This document shows, piece by piece, positions 23,425 to 30,060 of a stretch of 32,859 nt of DNA. The position numbers were made by a program, and so were the translations under genes. Numbering within the stretch: position 1 is the first letter of the stretch; the number at the start of each line of letters is the position of its first letter. Source of the DNA: JBOHPP01 sp050731755 (GTDB taxonomy: Bacteria; Methylomirabilota; Methylomirabilia; Rokubacteriales; CSP1-6); the NCBI GenBank assembly GCA_050731755.1, contig JBOHPP010000119.1, forward strand, positions 1 to 32,859, read 5' to 3'. The notes beneath the pieces are model-generated. The model was given only the letters and a program-made list of their open reading frames with translations, ran no database searches and had not been told where the DNA came from.

Positions 23425-24279
23425 ATGTCGGAGATGACCCGGGCCGTAGTCCGCGTCCGCGAGGGCATCCGCATCCACTACCGGCGGCTGGGCCGTGGGC
23501 CCGCGATGGTGCTGCTCCACGGCTTCCCGCAGACGGGCCACATCTGGCGCAAGGTCATGCCGGCGCTCGGAGAGCGCTTCACCGTCGTCGCGCCCGACCT
23601 GCGCGGCTACGGCGACTCCGATCGTCCGCGCGACGGCTACGACAAGCGCACCATGGCCGGCGACGTGGCGGACTTGATCCGCCAGCTCGACCTCGGCCCC
23701 GTGGTCCTGGTCGGCCACGATCGCGGTGGCCGGGTGGCCCACCGCTTCGCCCTCGATCATCCCGCGCTGCTCACGCGACTCGTGCTCCTCGACATCGCGC
23801 CCACCTACGACATCTTTCACGGGATGGACTACCAGGGCGCTCGGGAGCGCTGGCACTGGATCTTCCATCTGGTGCCCGACCTGCCGGAGGCCCTGGTGGC
23901 CGGCCGTGAGGAGATCTACCTGCGCTTTCTCTTCCGCGCCTGGGCGCTCGATCCGGCCGCCCTCGAAGAGGAGGCGGTACAGGAGTATCTGCGCTGCTTC
24001 CGCCAAGCCGGGGCCATGCACGCCGCGTTCGAGGACTATCGCGCGGGCGGCACGCTGGACCTCGAGCACGACGGGGCGGACCGCGACAAGAAGATCGCGG
24101 TGCCCACGCTGGTGCTGTGGGGCGCCGCCGGCCGCCCGCCCCAGAGCAGCGACATGCTCGGTGTCTGGAAGGCGCGCGGCGAGCGCGTGGAGGGCTTCGC
24201 GATTCCCGGCTCCGGCCACTTCATCGCCGAGGAGCAGCCGGCCGCGCTCGTGGAGGCGATCCGGGCCTTCGTGAAATAG
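23425..24279 (+). CDS. Haloacetate (fluoroacetate-type) dehalogenase
   Basis: A 284-residue alpha/beta hydrolase. It shows the fluoroacetate dehalogenase pattern: nucleophile Asp99 in VGHDRGGRVAHR with Arg100 and Arg103 for the carboxylate, and His144-Trp145 for the halide. His265 in GSGHF and LLDIAPTY after the elbow are also present. The spacing of Asp, Arg, Arg, His, Trp (0, +1, +4, +45, +46) equals that of the known enzyme (110, 111, 114, 155, 156). The ATG follows AGGAGG 20 bases after the fusion anti-sigma gene, so it is probably co-transcribed. Haloacetates are alkylating agents, so the pairing with an alkylation sensor makes sense. An epoxide hydrolase is the alternative; its two lid tyrosines are not obvious. 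Confidence 0.87.
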   Translation: MSEMTRAVVRVREGIRIHYRRLGRGPAMVLLHGFPQTGHIWRKVMPALGERFTVVAPDLRGYGDSDRPRDGYDKRTMAGDVADLIRQLDLGPVVLVGHDRGGRVAHRFALDHPALLTRLVLLDIAPTYDIFHGMDYQGARERWHWIFHLVPDLPEALVAGREEIYLRFLFRAWALDPAALEEEAVQEYLRCFRQAGAMHAAFEDYRAGGTLDLEHDGADRDKKIAVPTLVLWGAAGRPPQSSDMLGVWKARGERVEGFAIPGSGHFIAEEQPAALVEAIRAFVK

Positions 24280-24289
24280 CGGCCGGTTT

Positions 24290-24318
24290 TTCACGCCGGG
24301 CGCGCCGCGGTGTTGTAC
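24290..24318 (+). promoter_or_regulatory. TTCACG-N17 motif, copy 2
   Basis: TTCACG (24290-24295), 17 bases, TTGTAC (24313-24318). It lies 18 bases before the ATG at 24337, with GAGGAGG between. As a promoter it would give a leader of about 12 bases. Confidence 0.45.
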
Positions 24319-24336
24319 CGGGCAGAGGAGGTCATC

Positions 24337-24690
24337 ATGCTGACCCTGACTCTGCTCGGTCTCATCGCCGCGATCCTCGTCCCGCCGGCCGCCGTGATCG
24401 GCCTGCTCCTGCTCACCGCGAAGATCCAGCGCGCGCGTGAGGACGCCGCCGCCCGGCAGGTGGCGGTGACCGACGCCATTCACCGCGAGCTCGGCCCCGT
24501 GGTCGCTCCGATCGTCCGCCGGCGCGGCTGGCGGGCCTGGGAGCTTCGCGTGGCCGTGCCGCTGGAGCGCCCGGCGTTCGCCGGCACGGTGCTGGCCATC
24601 GCGCATCGGACGCTGGCCCGCTTCGATCCGCGATCCATCTCGCGCGTGCACTTCGTCCTCGTGCCCCGCGAGGCGCCGTCCCGGCGCTGA
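24337..24690 (+). CDS. Small membrane-anchored protein of unknown function
   Basis: A 117-residue protein with one N-terminal transmembrane helix (LTLLGLIAAILVPPAAVIGLLLL), a charged stretch (KIQRAREDAAARQ) and a short alpha/beta domain. The domain reads VTDAIHRELGPVVAPIVRRRGWRAWELRVAVPLERPAFAGTVLAIAHRTLARFDPRSISRVHFVLVPR. ATG 24337 is chosen for its GAGGAGG site; the GTG at 24310 would lie inside the TTCACG-N17 motif. No family recognised. It follows the dehalogenase by 57 bases and carries its own motif copy. Confidence 0.65.
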   Translation: MLTLTLLGLIAAILVPPAAVIGLLLLTAKIQRAREDAAARQVAVTDAIHRELGPVVAPIVRRRGWRAWELRVAVPLERPAFAGTVLAIAHRTLARFDPRSISRVHFVLVPREAPSRR

Positions 24691-24741
24691 GCGCGCGCAT
24701 ACGACTGTGACGGGAGTCGTGCTCACCCACCGCGGCACGCT

Positions 24742-24770
24742 TTCACGCCAGCCGCTCCGCGGGGTTCAAG
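24742..24770 (+). promoter_or_regulatory. TTCACG-N17 motif, copy 3, without a gene behind it
   Basis: TTCACG (24742-24747), 17 bases with CCGCTCCGCGGGG, then TTCAAG (24765-24770). The repeat block at 24778-24842 follows directly and no gene begins before 24911. This orphan copy argues for a repeat origin, or for transcription into the repeat. Confidence 0.4.
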
Positions 24771-24777
24771 TAATCGA

Positions 24778-24842
24778 AGGGGGCCTCGACGGCCCCCTCC
24801 GAGCCTCCCCCAGGGACAGGATTGCGCGGGCAAAGCCCGCGC
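24778..24842. repeat. Composite intergenic repeat, copy C
   Basis: Two hairpins lie in tandem: GGGGGCC (24779-24785) with GGCCCCC (24791-24797), and GCGCGGGC (24824-24831) with GCCCGCGC (24835-24842). Both blocks recur in the repeat at 15391-15496, where the 50-base palindrome lies between them. The block is bracketed by motif copies 3 and 4. It makes up most of the 220-base gap 24691-24910, in which I see no gene. Confidence 0.7.
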
Positions 24843-24864
24843 TCGAGCGAGAGCGGCGGCGCGC

Positions 24865-24893
24865 TTCACGCCCGCCGCTCGGCGGGGTTGTAA
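24865..24893 (+). promoter_or_regulatory. TTCACG-N17 motif, copy 4
   Basis: TTCACG (24865-24870), 17 bases containing the small palindrome CCGCCGCTCGGCGG, then TTGTAA (24888-24893). The ATG of the next gene is 17 bases further on, with AGGAG at 24901-24905, in the same geometry as copy 2. Confidence 0.45.
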
Positions 24894-24910
24894 GGGGCAA
24901 AGGAGCCGAC

Positions 24911-25105
24911 ATGGACTTCAACGAGTACGCGGTCGTTTCGATGATCAAGCAGCGCCACGCCGAGATGGTGGCCGAGGCCCGGCGCGATGCGATCATCCGC
25001 GAGCACACTGCGGGGCGGGGGGTGCTGCGGGTGACGCTCGGCACCGCGTTGATCCGCGCCGGCGCCTGGCTGCTGCGCGAGGAGTACGCGCCCCACGCCT
25101 CGTGA
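24911..25105 (+). CDS. Very small protein of unknown function
   Basis: A 64-residue protein, mostly helical and amphipathic (NEYAVVSMIKQRHAEMVAEARRDAIIREH). The second part (GVLRVTLGTALIRAGAWLLREEY) could lie on a membrane surface. Support comes from AAAGGAG before the ATG and the TTCACG-N17 motif upstream. No family recognised. The EamA-like gene follows after 22 bases. Confidence 0.55.
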   Translation: MDFNEYAVVSMIKQRHAEMVAEARRDAIIREHTAGRGVLRVTLGTALIRAGAWLLREEYAPHAS

Positions 25106-25127
25106 ATCATCGGCCGGGGTGAGCGCG

Positions 25128-26017
25128 ATGAGAGTCCGCGACATGGGTCTCGCCGCGCTCGCCTCGGTCGTCTGGGGCCTCGGGTTCGTCGCCGCCAAGT
25201 TCGGCCTGGACAGCTTCTCCGCTCCGCAGCTCACCGCCGTCCGATTCCTGATCGCGTGTGTCCCGATCTTCCTGGTGCCGCGGCCCAACCTCCCGTGGGG
25301 GTCGATCGTGCTGATCGGCATGACCCTGTTCACCGGGCAGTTCCTGCTGCTCTTCCTCGCCTACGCGCAGGGGATGCCGCCGGGGCTCGCCTCGGTGACG
25401 CAACAGATGCAGGCCTTCTTCACGGTCCTGCTGGCCGCCATACTTCTGAGAGATATCCCGAGCCGGCGACAGGGCGTGGGGATGACGGTCGCGTTCGCGG
25501 GGCTCGCCCTGATCGGGTTGACGGTCGGGTCAGACCTGAACTGACCAGCCTGGGCCTGGCTCTGGCCGGCGCCTTCAGCTGGGCCGTGGGCAACGTGCTG
25601 GTGAAGCGCACGGCCGACGTCCCGGTGTTCCCCCTGGTGATCTGGGCCAGCCTCGTTCCGCCGCTGCCCGCGCTCATCGTGTCGAGCGCATACGATCAGC
25701 GGCCGCTGCTGGATACCGTGGTCAACGCGTGGTGGCTGAGCCTGGGGGCCGCGGTCTATCTGGGCGCGTTGGCCACCGTCCTGGCCTACGCCACCTGGGG
25801 TTACTTGCTTCAACGCTACTCGACCGCCGCGGTGGCGCCCTTCGCCCTGCTGGCGCCGTGCACCGGCCTCCTGGCCTCCGCGGTGATCTTCGGCGAGGCC
25901 TTCAGCCCGATGCGCTACGCGGGCATGGCGCTGATCCTGATCGGGCTGGTCATCGCTCAGTCGGGCAGCCTGCGCAGAATTTCCACGGTGCGCGCCGGCT
26001 CGGAGCGGACGGTGTAG
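25128..26017 (+). pseudogene. EamA/DMT-family transporter broken by a frameshift
   Basis: Two halves of one drug/metabolite transporter lie in different frames. The first (25128-25544) has about five helices from DMGLAALASVVWGLGFVAAKFGL to GLALIGLTVGSDLN and then a TGA. The second begins in the +2 frame near 25541 with LTSLGLALAGAFSWAVGNVLVKR and runs to AQSGSLRRIS... at 26017. The junction shows an imperfect tandem 5-mer, CTGAA-CTGAC, at 25536-25545. Removing five bases would restore GSDLTSLGLA, as in intact members. ATG 25128 has GGGGTGA upstream. It may be a real inactivation or a sequence error. The last 61 bases overlap the converging peroxiredoxin gene. Confidence 0.8.
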
Positions 26018-26601
26018 TCGGGGTCGACGTCGGCCTGATGGATCACGCCGTTCCTGGCGATGACGAAGCGCGCGGGCATCGGCAGCGTCCAGTCGCCGTT
26101 GGCCCGGCCAAGGTCGATGCCGAACTTCAGATAGACCTGGCGCACGTCCTCAGGCAGCGTGAAGGCGAGACCGTAGCGGGCGGCCACCACGTTGTTCCTG
26201 TCGCGCAGCAGGGTGGAGGGCAGCGGCTTCTGGCCGTCGGGCTCGCGGCTCGTCCGCTCCACCTGGGGCGAGATCACCACGAGGCTCGCGCCCGCGGCCG
26301 TGATGTCGGGCAGAGCCTCTTGCAGAGCCTCCAGCTCCGCGTTGCAATAGGGTCACCAGCGGCCGCGGAAGAAGCTCAGGACGACCGGATTCCTGGCCAG
26401 CAGGCCCGACAGGCTCACCGGCCGGCCGGCGTCGTCGGGCAGCGTGAACTCGGGCGCGCGGTCGCCGACCCGCGGCGCGCCAGCCAGGAGCCCCGACGAT
26501 CTCAGGTTGTCGGTGGCGCGCTTCATGACGGCCTGGGCGTCGGGCGGAATCCTGGTCTTCGCCTGGGCCTTGATCGCGTCGAGCTTCTCTTTGAGGGTCA
26601 T
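25957..26601 (-). CDS. Probable selenoprotein: AhpC/TSA-type peroxiredoxin, UxxC
   Basis: The frame from ATG 26601 runs through a TGA at 26355-26353 and stays open to 25957, 214 residues in all. At the UGA it reads VVLSFFRGRW-U-PYCNAELEAL. Peroxiredoxins of this branch have RGxWCPYC there, so Sec83 sits on the peroxidatic or redox Cys, with Cys86 as resolving partner. The N-terminal helix (TLKEKLDAIKAQAK) and VGDRAPEFTLPDDAGRPVSLSGLL are typical of the family. The C-terminal half keeps LVVISPQ, VYLKFGIDLG and the strand PMPARFVIARNGVIHQADVDPDY, so it is not decayed. A SECIS-like hairpin follows. The ATG overlaps the stop of the alcohol dehydrogenase (ATGA), so both are co-translated. Confidence 0.85.
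26322..26340 (-). promoter_or_regulatory. SECIS-like hairpin after the UGA of the peroxiredoxin
   Basis: From the base after the UGA, positions 13-19 (GCGGAGC) pair with 25-31 (GCTCTGC) as seven pairs including one G-U. The loop is TGGAG, starting 20 bases after the UGA. Stem length, wobble pair and distance are nearly the same as in the AhpD-like gene, where the loop starts at 21. Folded by hand. Confidence 0.6.
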
Positions 26602-27704
26602 GGGAACGTCACCACGCTGCGGGCCACCTCGCCCCGCTCCAGCGCGGCGTAGGCCTCGTTGATCTCGGCGAAGGGATAGGTGCGGGTCAGCAGCTCGTCG
26701 ACCATCAGCTTGCCCGCCTGGTAGAGGTCGATGAGCTTCGGGATGTCCAGCCGCGGCCGGCTCGAGCCGTACACCGAACCGGTCAGCACGCGCTCCTCGT
26801 AGACCAGCGACATCACCGGCACCGCCAGCTCCATGGCCATGGGCGTGACGCCGACGACCACCGCCATCCCCCGCTTGGCCAGGCAGTCCCAGGCCTGACG
26901 CATCGTCTTGGGCAGCCCGATCACCTCGAAGGCGTAGTCGACCCCGCGGCCTCCGGTGAGCGCGCGCACCTGGGCCACCGGATCGCCGCCGGAGGCGTTC
27001 ACCGTGTGGGTGGCGCCGAACTGTCGGGCGAACTCCAGCTTGCGATCCACGAGGTCGACGGCGATGATCTGCGCGGCGCCGGCCAGCCGTGCCCCCTGCA
27101 CCGCGTTGAGCCCCACGCCGCCCGCTCCGAAGACGACCACGCTGCTGCCGGGGCGCACTCGGGCGCAGTTGATCACCGCGCCGACGCCGGTGATCACGGC
27201 GCAGCCGAGCAGCGCGGCCCGATCCAGGGGCAGATCGTCGGGAACCTTGAGCACCGCGCCCTCGGGGACGACGGTGTACTCCGAGAAGGTGGAGGCGCCG
27301 GCGAAGTGTTTGATCTCCTGGCTGCCGAGGCGGAAGCGCGTGGTGCCGTCGAGCAGGCGCCCGGTCATCCGGATCTGCGTGCCCGCCCCGCAGAGAGCGG
27401 GGCGGCCGTCGGTGCAGTGCTCGCACTGGCCGCATGACAGACGCCAGAGCGGGATGACGTGATCGCCGGCCTTGACCGAGGTCACGCCGGGCCCGACCTC
27501 GGCCACGACGCCCGCGCCCTCGTGACCGAGGATCGCCGGCAGCGAAGCCACCAGGTGGCCGGTCATGACGTGCAGATCGCTGTGGCAGACACCGCCGGCC
27601 GCCATCCGGATCAGCACCTCGCCAGCGTGCGGCCGCTCGACCTCAACGTCCTGGATCTCGAGCCGCTTGCCCACCTCGAAGAGCACCGCCGCCCTGGCCT
27701 TCAT
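26598..27704 (-). CDS. Zinc-dependent medium-chain alcohol dehydrogenase
   Basis: A 368-residue NAD(P)-dependent dehydrogenase of the class I/III type. The catalytic zinc ligands are in GGVCHSD, GHEGAG and the later LLGCAVITG. The structural zinc lobe has four Cys in CGQCEHCTDGRPALC. The nucleotide-binding motif is VVVFGAGGVGLNAVQGARLAG, followed by an acidic residue (VDLVDRK) that favours NAD. It probably oxidises an alcohol or a glutathione/mycothiol-aldehyde adduct. The ATG follows AAGGAGA. It is start-stop coupled to the selenocysteine peroxiredoxin, suggesting a joint role in aldehyde or peroxide stress. TTGACA (complement of 27767-27772) may be its -35 box. Confidence 0.92.
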   Translation of the reverse strand: MKARAAVLFEVGKRLEIQDVEVERPHAGEVLIRMAAGGVCHSDLHVMTGHLVASLPAILGHEGAGVVAEVGPGVTSVKAGDHVIPLWRLSCGQCEHCTDGRPALCGAGTQIRMTGRLLDGTTRFRLGSQEIKHFAGASTFSEYTVVPEGAVLKVPDDLPLDRAALLGCAVITGVGAVINCARVRPGSSVVVFGAGGVGLNAVQGARLAGAAQIIAVDLVDRKLEFARQFGATHTVNASGGDPVAQVRALTGGRGVDYAFEVIGLPKTMRQAWDCLAKRGMAVVVGVTPMAMELAVPVMSLVYEERVLTGSVYGSSRPRLDIPKLIDLYQAGKLMVDELLTRTYPFAEINEAYAALERGEVARSVVTFP

Positions 27705-27720
27705 GGGTCGTCTCCTTCTC

Positions 27721-27737
27721 GACGCGGACCCCGCGTC
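27721..27737 (-). promoter_or_regulatory. Hairpin in the dehydrogenase leader
   Basis: GACGCGG and CCGCGTC pair over 7 bp with a 3-base loop. On the mRNA it lies directly before the AAGGAGA ribosome site of the dehydrogenase, where it could affect initiation. Confidence 0.35.
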
Positions 27738-27774
27738 GTCACGAAGCCGACGAAGCCCGCCAGTGTGTCAAGGA

Positions 27775-28020
27775 TCAGCGGTGCACGGGAATGTACCGCT
27801 TCTCGTCACGTGAGTCCTCCTGGACCCGGCTCGGGGCGAGCTTGGTCCACGCCTTCATGTTGAAGTTGTACTGGTGGACGTGTCCTTCCTCGTCGAGCGC
27901 GAACAGGTCGTCTTGCGAAGCGCATATCTGGATGAACTTCACCATGTCCGGTTCTGGTGGGCTCAGGGGAGTGATCGACTCCCTCGGCCATCCGGCTCGT
28001 CGCGACATCTCGAAATCCAT
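27775..28020 (-). CDS. Small protein of unknown function, single propeller-like blade
   Basis: An 81-residue protein with a strong AAGGAGG before the ATG at 28020. The central part, MVKFIQICASQDDLFALDEEGHVHQYNFNMKAWTKL, resembles one blade of a beta-propeller (strand, turn with DEEGHV, strand with aromatic-Trp end), as in RCC1- or tectonin-like repeats. A single blade cannot make a propeller, so it might oligomerise. No family assigned. Its promoter is in the AT-rich island at 28075-28113. Confidence 0.6.
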   Translation of the reverse strand: MDFEMSRRAGWPRESITPLSPPEPDMVKFIQICASQDDLFALDEEGHVHQYNFNMKAWTKLAPSRVQEDSRDEKRYIPVHR

Positions 28021-28074
28021 GACTCCCTCCTTCCTGCTCGGCCCGGCCCCGGTCTGCTCGTCTCGAGGCTGGAC

Positions 28075-28113
28075 TTGACATATATCAGAAATAAGTTATA
28101 TTACAAGTATAAA
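28075..28113. promoter_or_regulatory. AT-rich divergent promoter island
   Basis: In the plus direction TTGACA (28075-28080) is a perfect -35, followed after 18 bases by TATTAC (28099-28104). On the minus strand TTGTAA (complement of 28101-28106) and TATATG (complement of 28079-28084) are 16 bases apart. These about 40 bases are far richer in A and T than anything else in the window. They should drive the genes at 28190 and 28020. Confidence 0.6.
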
Positions 28114-28189
28114 AAATATGTTACTTCGCCAGCGGGCAGGCTCGACCTCGAACAACCCATGGGCGGGCCGGGCCCAGACGGGAGGTGCG

Positions 28190-28513
28190 ATGTTTGCGAA
28201 TAAGACGAAGGTCCTCCTCATCCTCCCCCAGGGCGTGCTGGACCAAGCTCGGGTCTTTGCCGGGAGAGCGACAACCACGCTCTTGCTTCCCGTGAGCCTG
28301 CAGATCGTCCTCCGGGCCCTCATCGAGGAGGGGCTGAAATGGGCCGACAATCCCGCCCTCCTGGCCAACGTCGAGGGTCAGGCCAAGGCGGTCCGCCACA
28401 TCCGGAAGGTGGCGCGTCAAGCCGGGCGAGCGGCGATGGAGGAACGCGGGGATCGACAGGCAGGCAGCGGGCGCCGGCCGAGCGGTGGTGAGCGGCCGAG
28501 GCGCCGTAGGTGA
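28190..28513 (+). CDS. Small basic protein of unknown function, perhaps ribbon-helix-helix
   Basis: A 107-residue protein behind GGAGGTG. It begins with a strand (TKVLLILPQGVLDQARVFAGRATTTLLLP) and a helix ending VSLQIVLRALIEEGLKWADNP. It then has a basic helix (EGQAKAVRHIRKVARQAGRAAMEE) and an Arg-rich tail. A strand followed by two helices with ALIEEGLK recalls MetJ/Arc-type DNA-binding proteins, but the match is weak. It has one of the best promoters in the window (28075). Confidence 0.6.
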   Translation: MFANKTKVLLILPQGVLDQARVFAGRATTTLLLPVSLQIVLRALIEEGLKWADNPALLANVEGQAKAVRHIRKVARQAGRAAMEERGDRQAGSGRRPSGGERPRRRR

Positions 28514-28627
28514 GGGGCGGTAGGGCGCGATCCCGTGACGAGGCGAGCTGCAGCGATCGAGGGCTCCTGCCTCAGCCAGACGTGACCACAACGAATGGCG
28601 TTCTCGGCGTGCTGCAAGGGGGCGACG

Positions 28628-29209
28628 ATGTCTAAATGGATCACGAAATGGATACCGAAATGGATGGCGAAGTGGATCGGGTTGACGGTCGCGGCTGCGG
28701 TGGTAACCGTGGGGGCCCTCGGCTGCGCCCAGCAGCAGTCAGCGGCCGTGGTCGAGGATAAAACCTATTTGGTGACCCCCGCGTCGGTGACGGTGAAGGC
28801 CGGCATCCTCACCGGTGAGGTCACCGAGATGAAGGTCGCAGAGCGGGTCGAGAAGGGCTCCGACCGCATCGTCTACCCGGCGAAGCTCACCGGAACGCTG
28901 CGGCTAAAGAACACGTCGGCCAATCAGACGGTCCGTCTGGTCGCCGGGAAGATCCTGTACATCGATACCCAGGGGCAGCCCATCAAGCTCGAGGCCGCAC
29001 GAACCGAGCCGACCCTCAGGTTCGCCACCTACGGCAGCGACCGGCTCGACCCGGGGCAAGAGGCCACCCAGTCCCTGGACGTGGACTTTCCTGCCGAGGC
29101 CCTGAAGGCCAAGCGACTGAAGGAAATCCGCCTGGAGCTCGCCTACATCCCGTCACCCTTCCGGGAGGAGACGGTCAACTTCACCGTGTCGATCAGCGAA
29201 AGCAAGTGA
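28628..29209 (+). CDS. Lipoprotein with a KW-repeat signal peptide
   Basis: A 193-residue protein. The N-terminus MSKWITKWIPKWMAKWIG is encoded by four 12-base near-repeats (28633-28680) and precedes a hydrophobic stretch and the lipobox GALGC (Cys33). The mature part is a beta-sandwich-like domain (LTGTLRLKNTSANQTVRLVAGKILYIDTQGQPIKLEAARTEPTLRFATYGSDRLDPGQ) that resembles FxLYD-type extracellular domains by eye. It is probably an envelope lipoprotein. ATG 28628 is chosen because it starts the signal peptide; the frame upstream to 28595 adds no likely residues. Confidence 0.72.
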   Translation: MSKWITKWIPKWMAKWIGLTVAAAVVTVGALGCAQQQSAAVVEDKTYLVTPASVTVKAGILTGEVTEMKVAERVEKGSDRIVYPAKLTGTLRLKNTSANQTVRLVAGKILYIDTQGQPIKLEAARTEPTLRFATYGSDRLDPGQEATQSLDVDFPAEALKAKRLKEIRLELAYIPSPFREETVNFTVSISESK

Positions 29210-29258
29210 GCCGGTCGGAGGTGGCTCCGCCTGGAAGTCACCTCCCCATGCACGGCTC
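29208..29258 (+). terminator. Nested hairpin after the lipoprotein gene
   Basis: GAGCCG (29208-29213) pairs with CGGCTC (29253-29258). Inside it, GGAGGTG (29217-29223) pairs with CACCTCC (29239-29245). No U-run follows, so it may be a terminator, an attenuator or an mRNA stabiliser before the next gene at 29288. Confidence 0.4.
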
Positions 29259-29287
29259 GAACCTTCGATGCCGGATTTGGAGACTCG

Positions 29288-29611
29288 ATGCAAGGAAAGA
29301 ATGGCCTCAGTGTGCTCCGCGCGCAGGGCCGGATGACGTGGATCGACGACGGGCACGCCTGGGTCGCCGCGCCGGAGGACATCATGCAAGCCCTGTTGGA
29401 TGATGGATTCGAAGAGTGCAAGCGCGAGATGACCACGAGCCGGCGTGATAGCCGGCCGGCCGGGGGCGTATGGCAGGGAATCAACCGGCGCACGGGGTCC
29501 GTGGCATCGGCGATCTGGGTGCATCGCCCGTCGTGGCCGCAGGCTCTCGTGTTCATCGGGGTCGATGGCGAGTCGCTCAGCGGCCCCGGCGTCTTCGGGC
29601 TCGGACCGTGA
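29288..29611 (+). CDS. Protein of unknown function, start of a coupled cluster
   Basis: A 107-residue soluble protein with MTWIDDGHAWVAAPEDIMQALLDDGFEECKREM and AIWVHRPSWPQALVFIGVDGESL. It has no signal or membrane segment and no recognised family. GGAG lies 5 bases before the ATG. Its stop overlaps the GTG of the next gene, opening a chain of start-stop overlaps that runs to 31405. Confidence 0.55.
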   Translation: MQGKNGLSVLRAQGRMTWIDDGHAWVAAPEDIMQALLDDGFEECKREMTTSRRDSRPAGGVWQGINRRTGSVASAIWVHRPSWPQALVFIGVDGESLSGPGVFGLGP

Positions 29612-30060
29612 TCCCTGCCGGCGGGACGGCGGCCAAGCCGGGCGCAGCCGCTCGGTCCCGAGACTCGCGCCTGCCGGCCAGCCAGCGGGCGCGCCGGTGG
29701 GCTGGGGCGCTCCTGATCATCACGTCCGTTCTCTGGCTCCACGAGTGGTTTCCGGCCCTCTTCGGGGTCGCGTTCGTAGTCTGGGTGCTGCTACACAACC
29801 GACTGGAGGGCGAACTCGGAAACGACCTTCTTCGTCGGTGGCGGCGCGTCTGGCCGCCCGTACCCCTGGTGCTCATCCCGCTTCTGGTCGCCGGCACCGT
29901 CGCATACTGGCTCACCGACCAGCCCCTCTCGAGAAAGATCCTGCCGCTCGCGCTCAATCTGGGCGGCTTGTCGCTCGTCCTGGTCGGGGGGTGGGAACGG
30001 TCGTGGCTCAGTCCGGTATGGGTGCGGCCCCTGGGAAAGGAGCCGTCGACCACACCATGA
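29608..30060 (+). CDS. Membrane protein of unknown function
   Basis: A 150-residue protein with a basic N-terminal tail and three to four helices: WAGALLIITSVLWLHEWFPALFGVAFVVWVLL, VPLVLIPLLVAGTVAYWL, and ILPLALNLGGLSLVLVGGW. GTG 29608 overlaps the previous stop (GTGA), and its own stop overlaps the next ATG (ATGA). The frame upstream of 29608 is a shadow. No family recognised. Confidence 0.55.
   Translation: MIPAGGTAAKPGAAARSRDSRLPASQRARRWAGALLIITSVLWLHEWFPALFGVAFVVWVLLHNRLEGELGNDLLRRWRRVWPPVPLVLIPLLVAGTVAYWLTDQPLSRKILPLALNLGGLSLVLVGGWERSWLSPVWVRPLGKEPSTTP

Noticed and set aside
25542..25544. TGA in the EamA gene as a third selenocysteine codon
   Set aside because: The downstream homology continues in a different frame, so readthrough would not restore the protein. 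This is a frameshift.
25957..26280. Separate 107-residue peroxiredoxin fragment starting MVISPQ
   Set aside because: It has no ribosome site and begins inside a strand. The frame continues upstream through the UGA into the active site.
28633..28680. 12-base repeats as a CRISPR or satellite array
   Set aside because: Four short units without spacers, in frame within a signal peptide.
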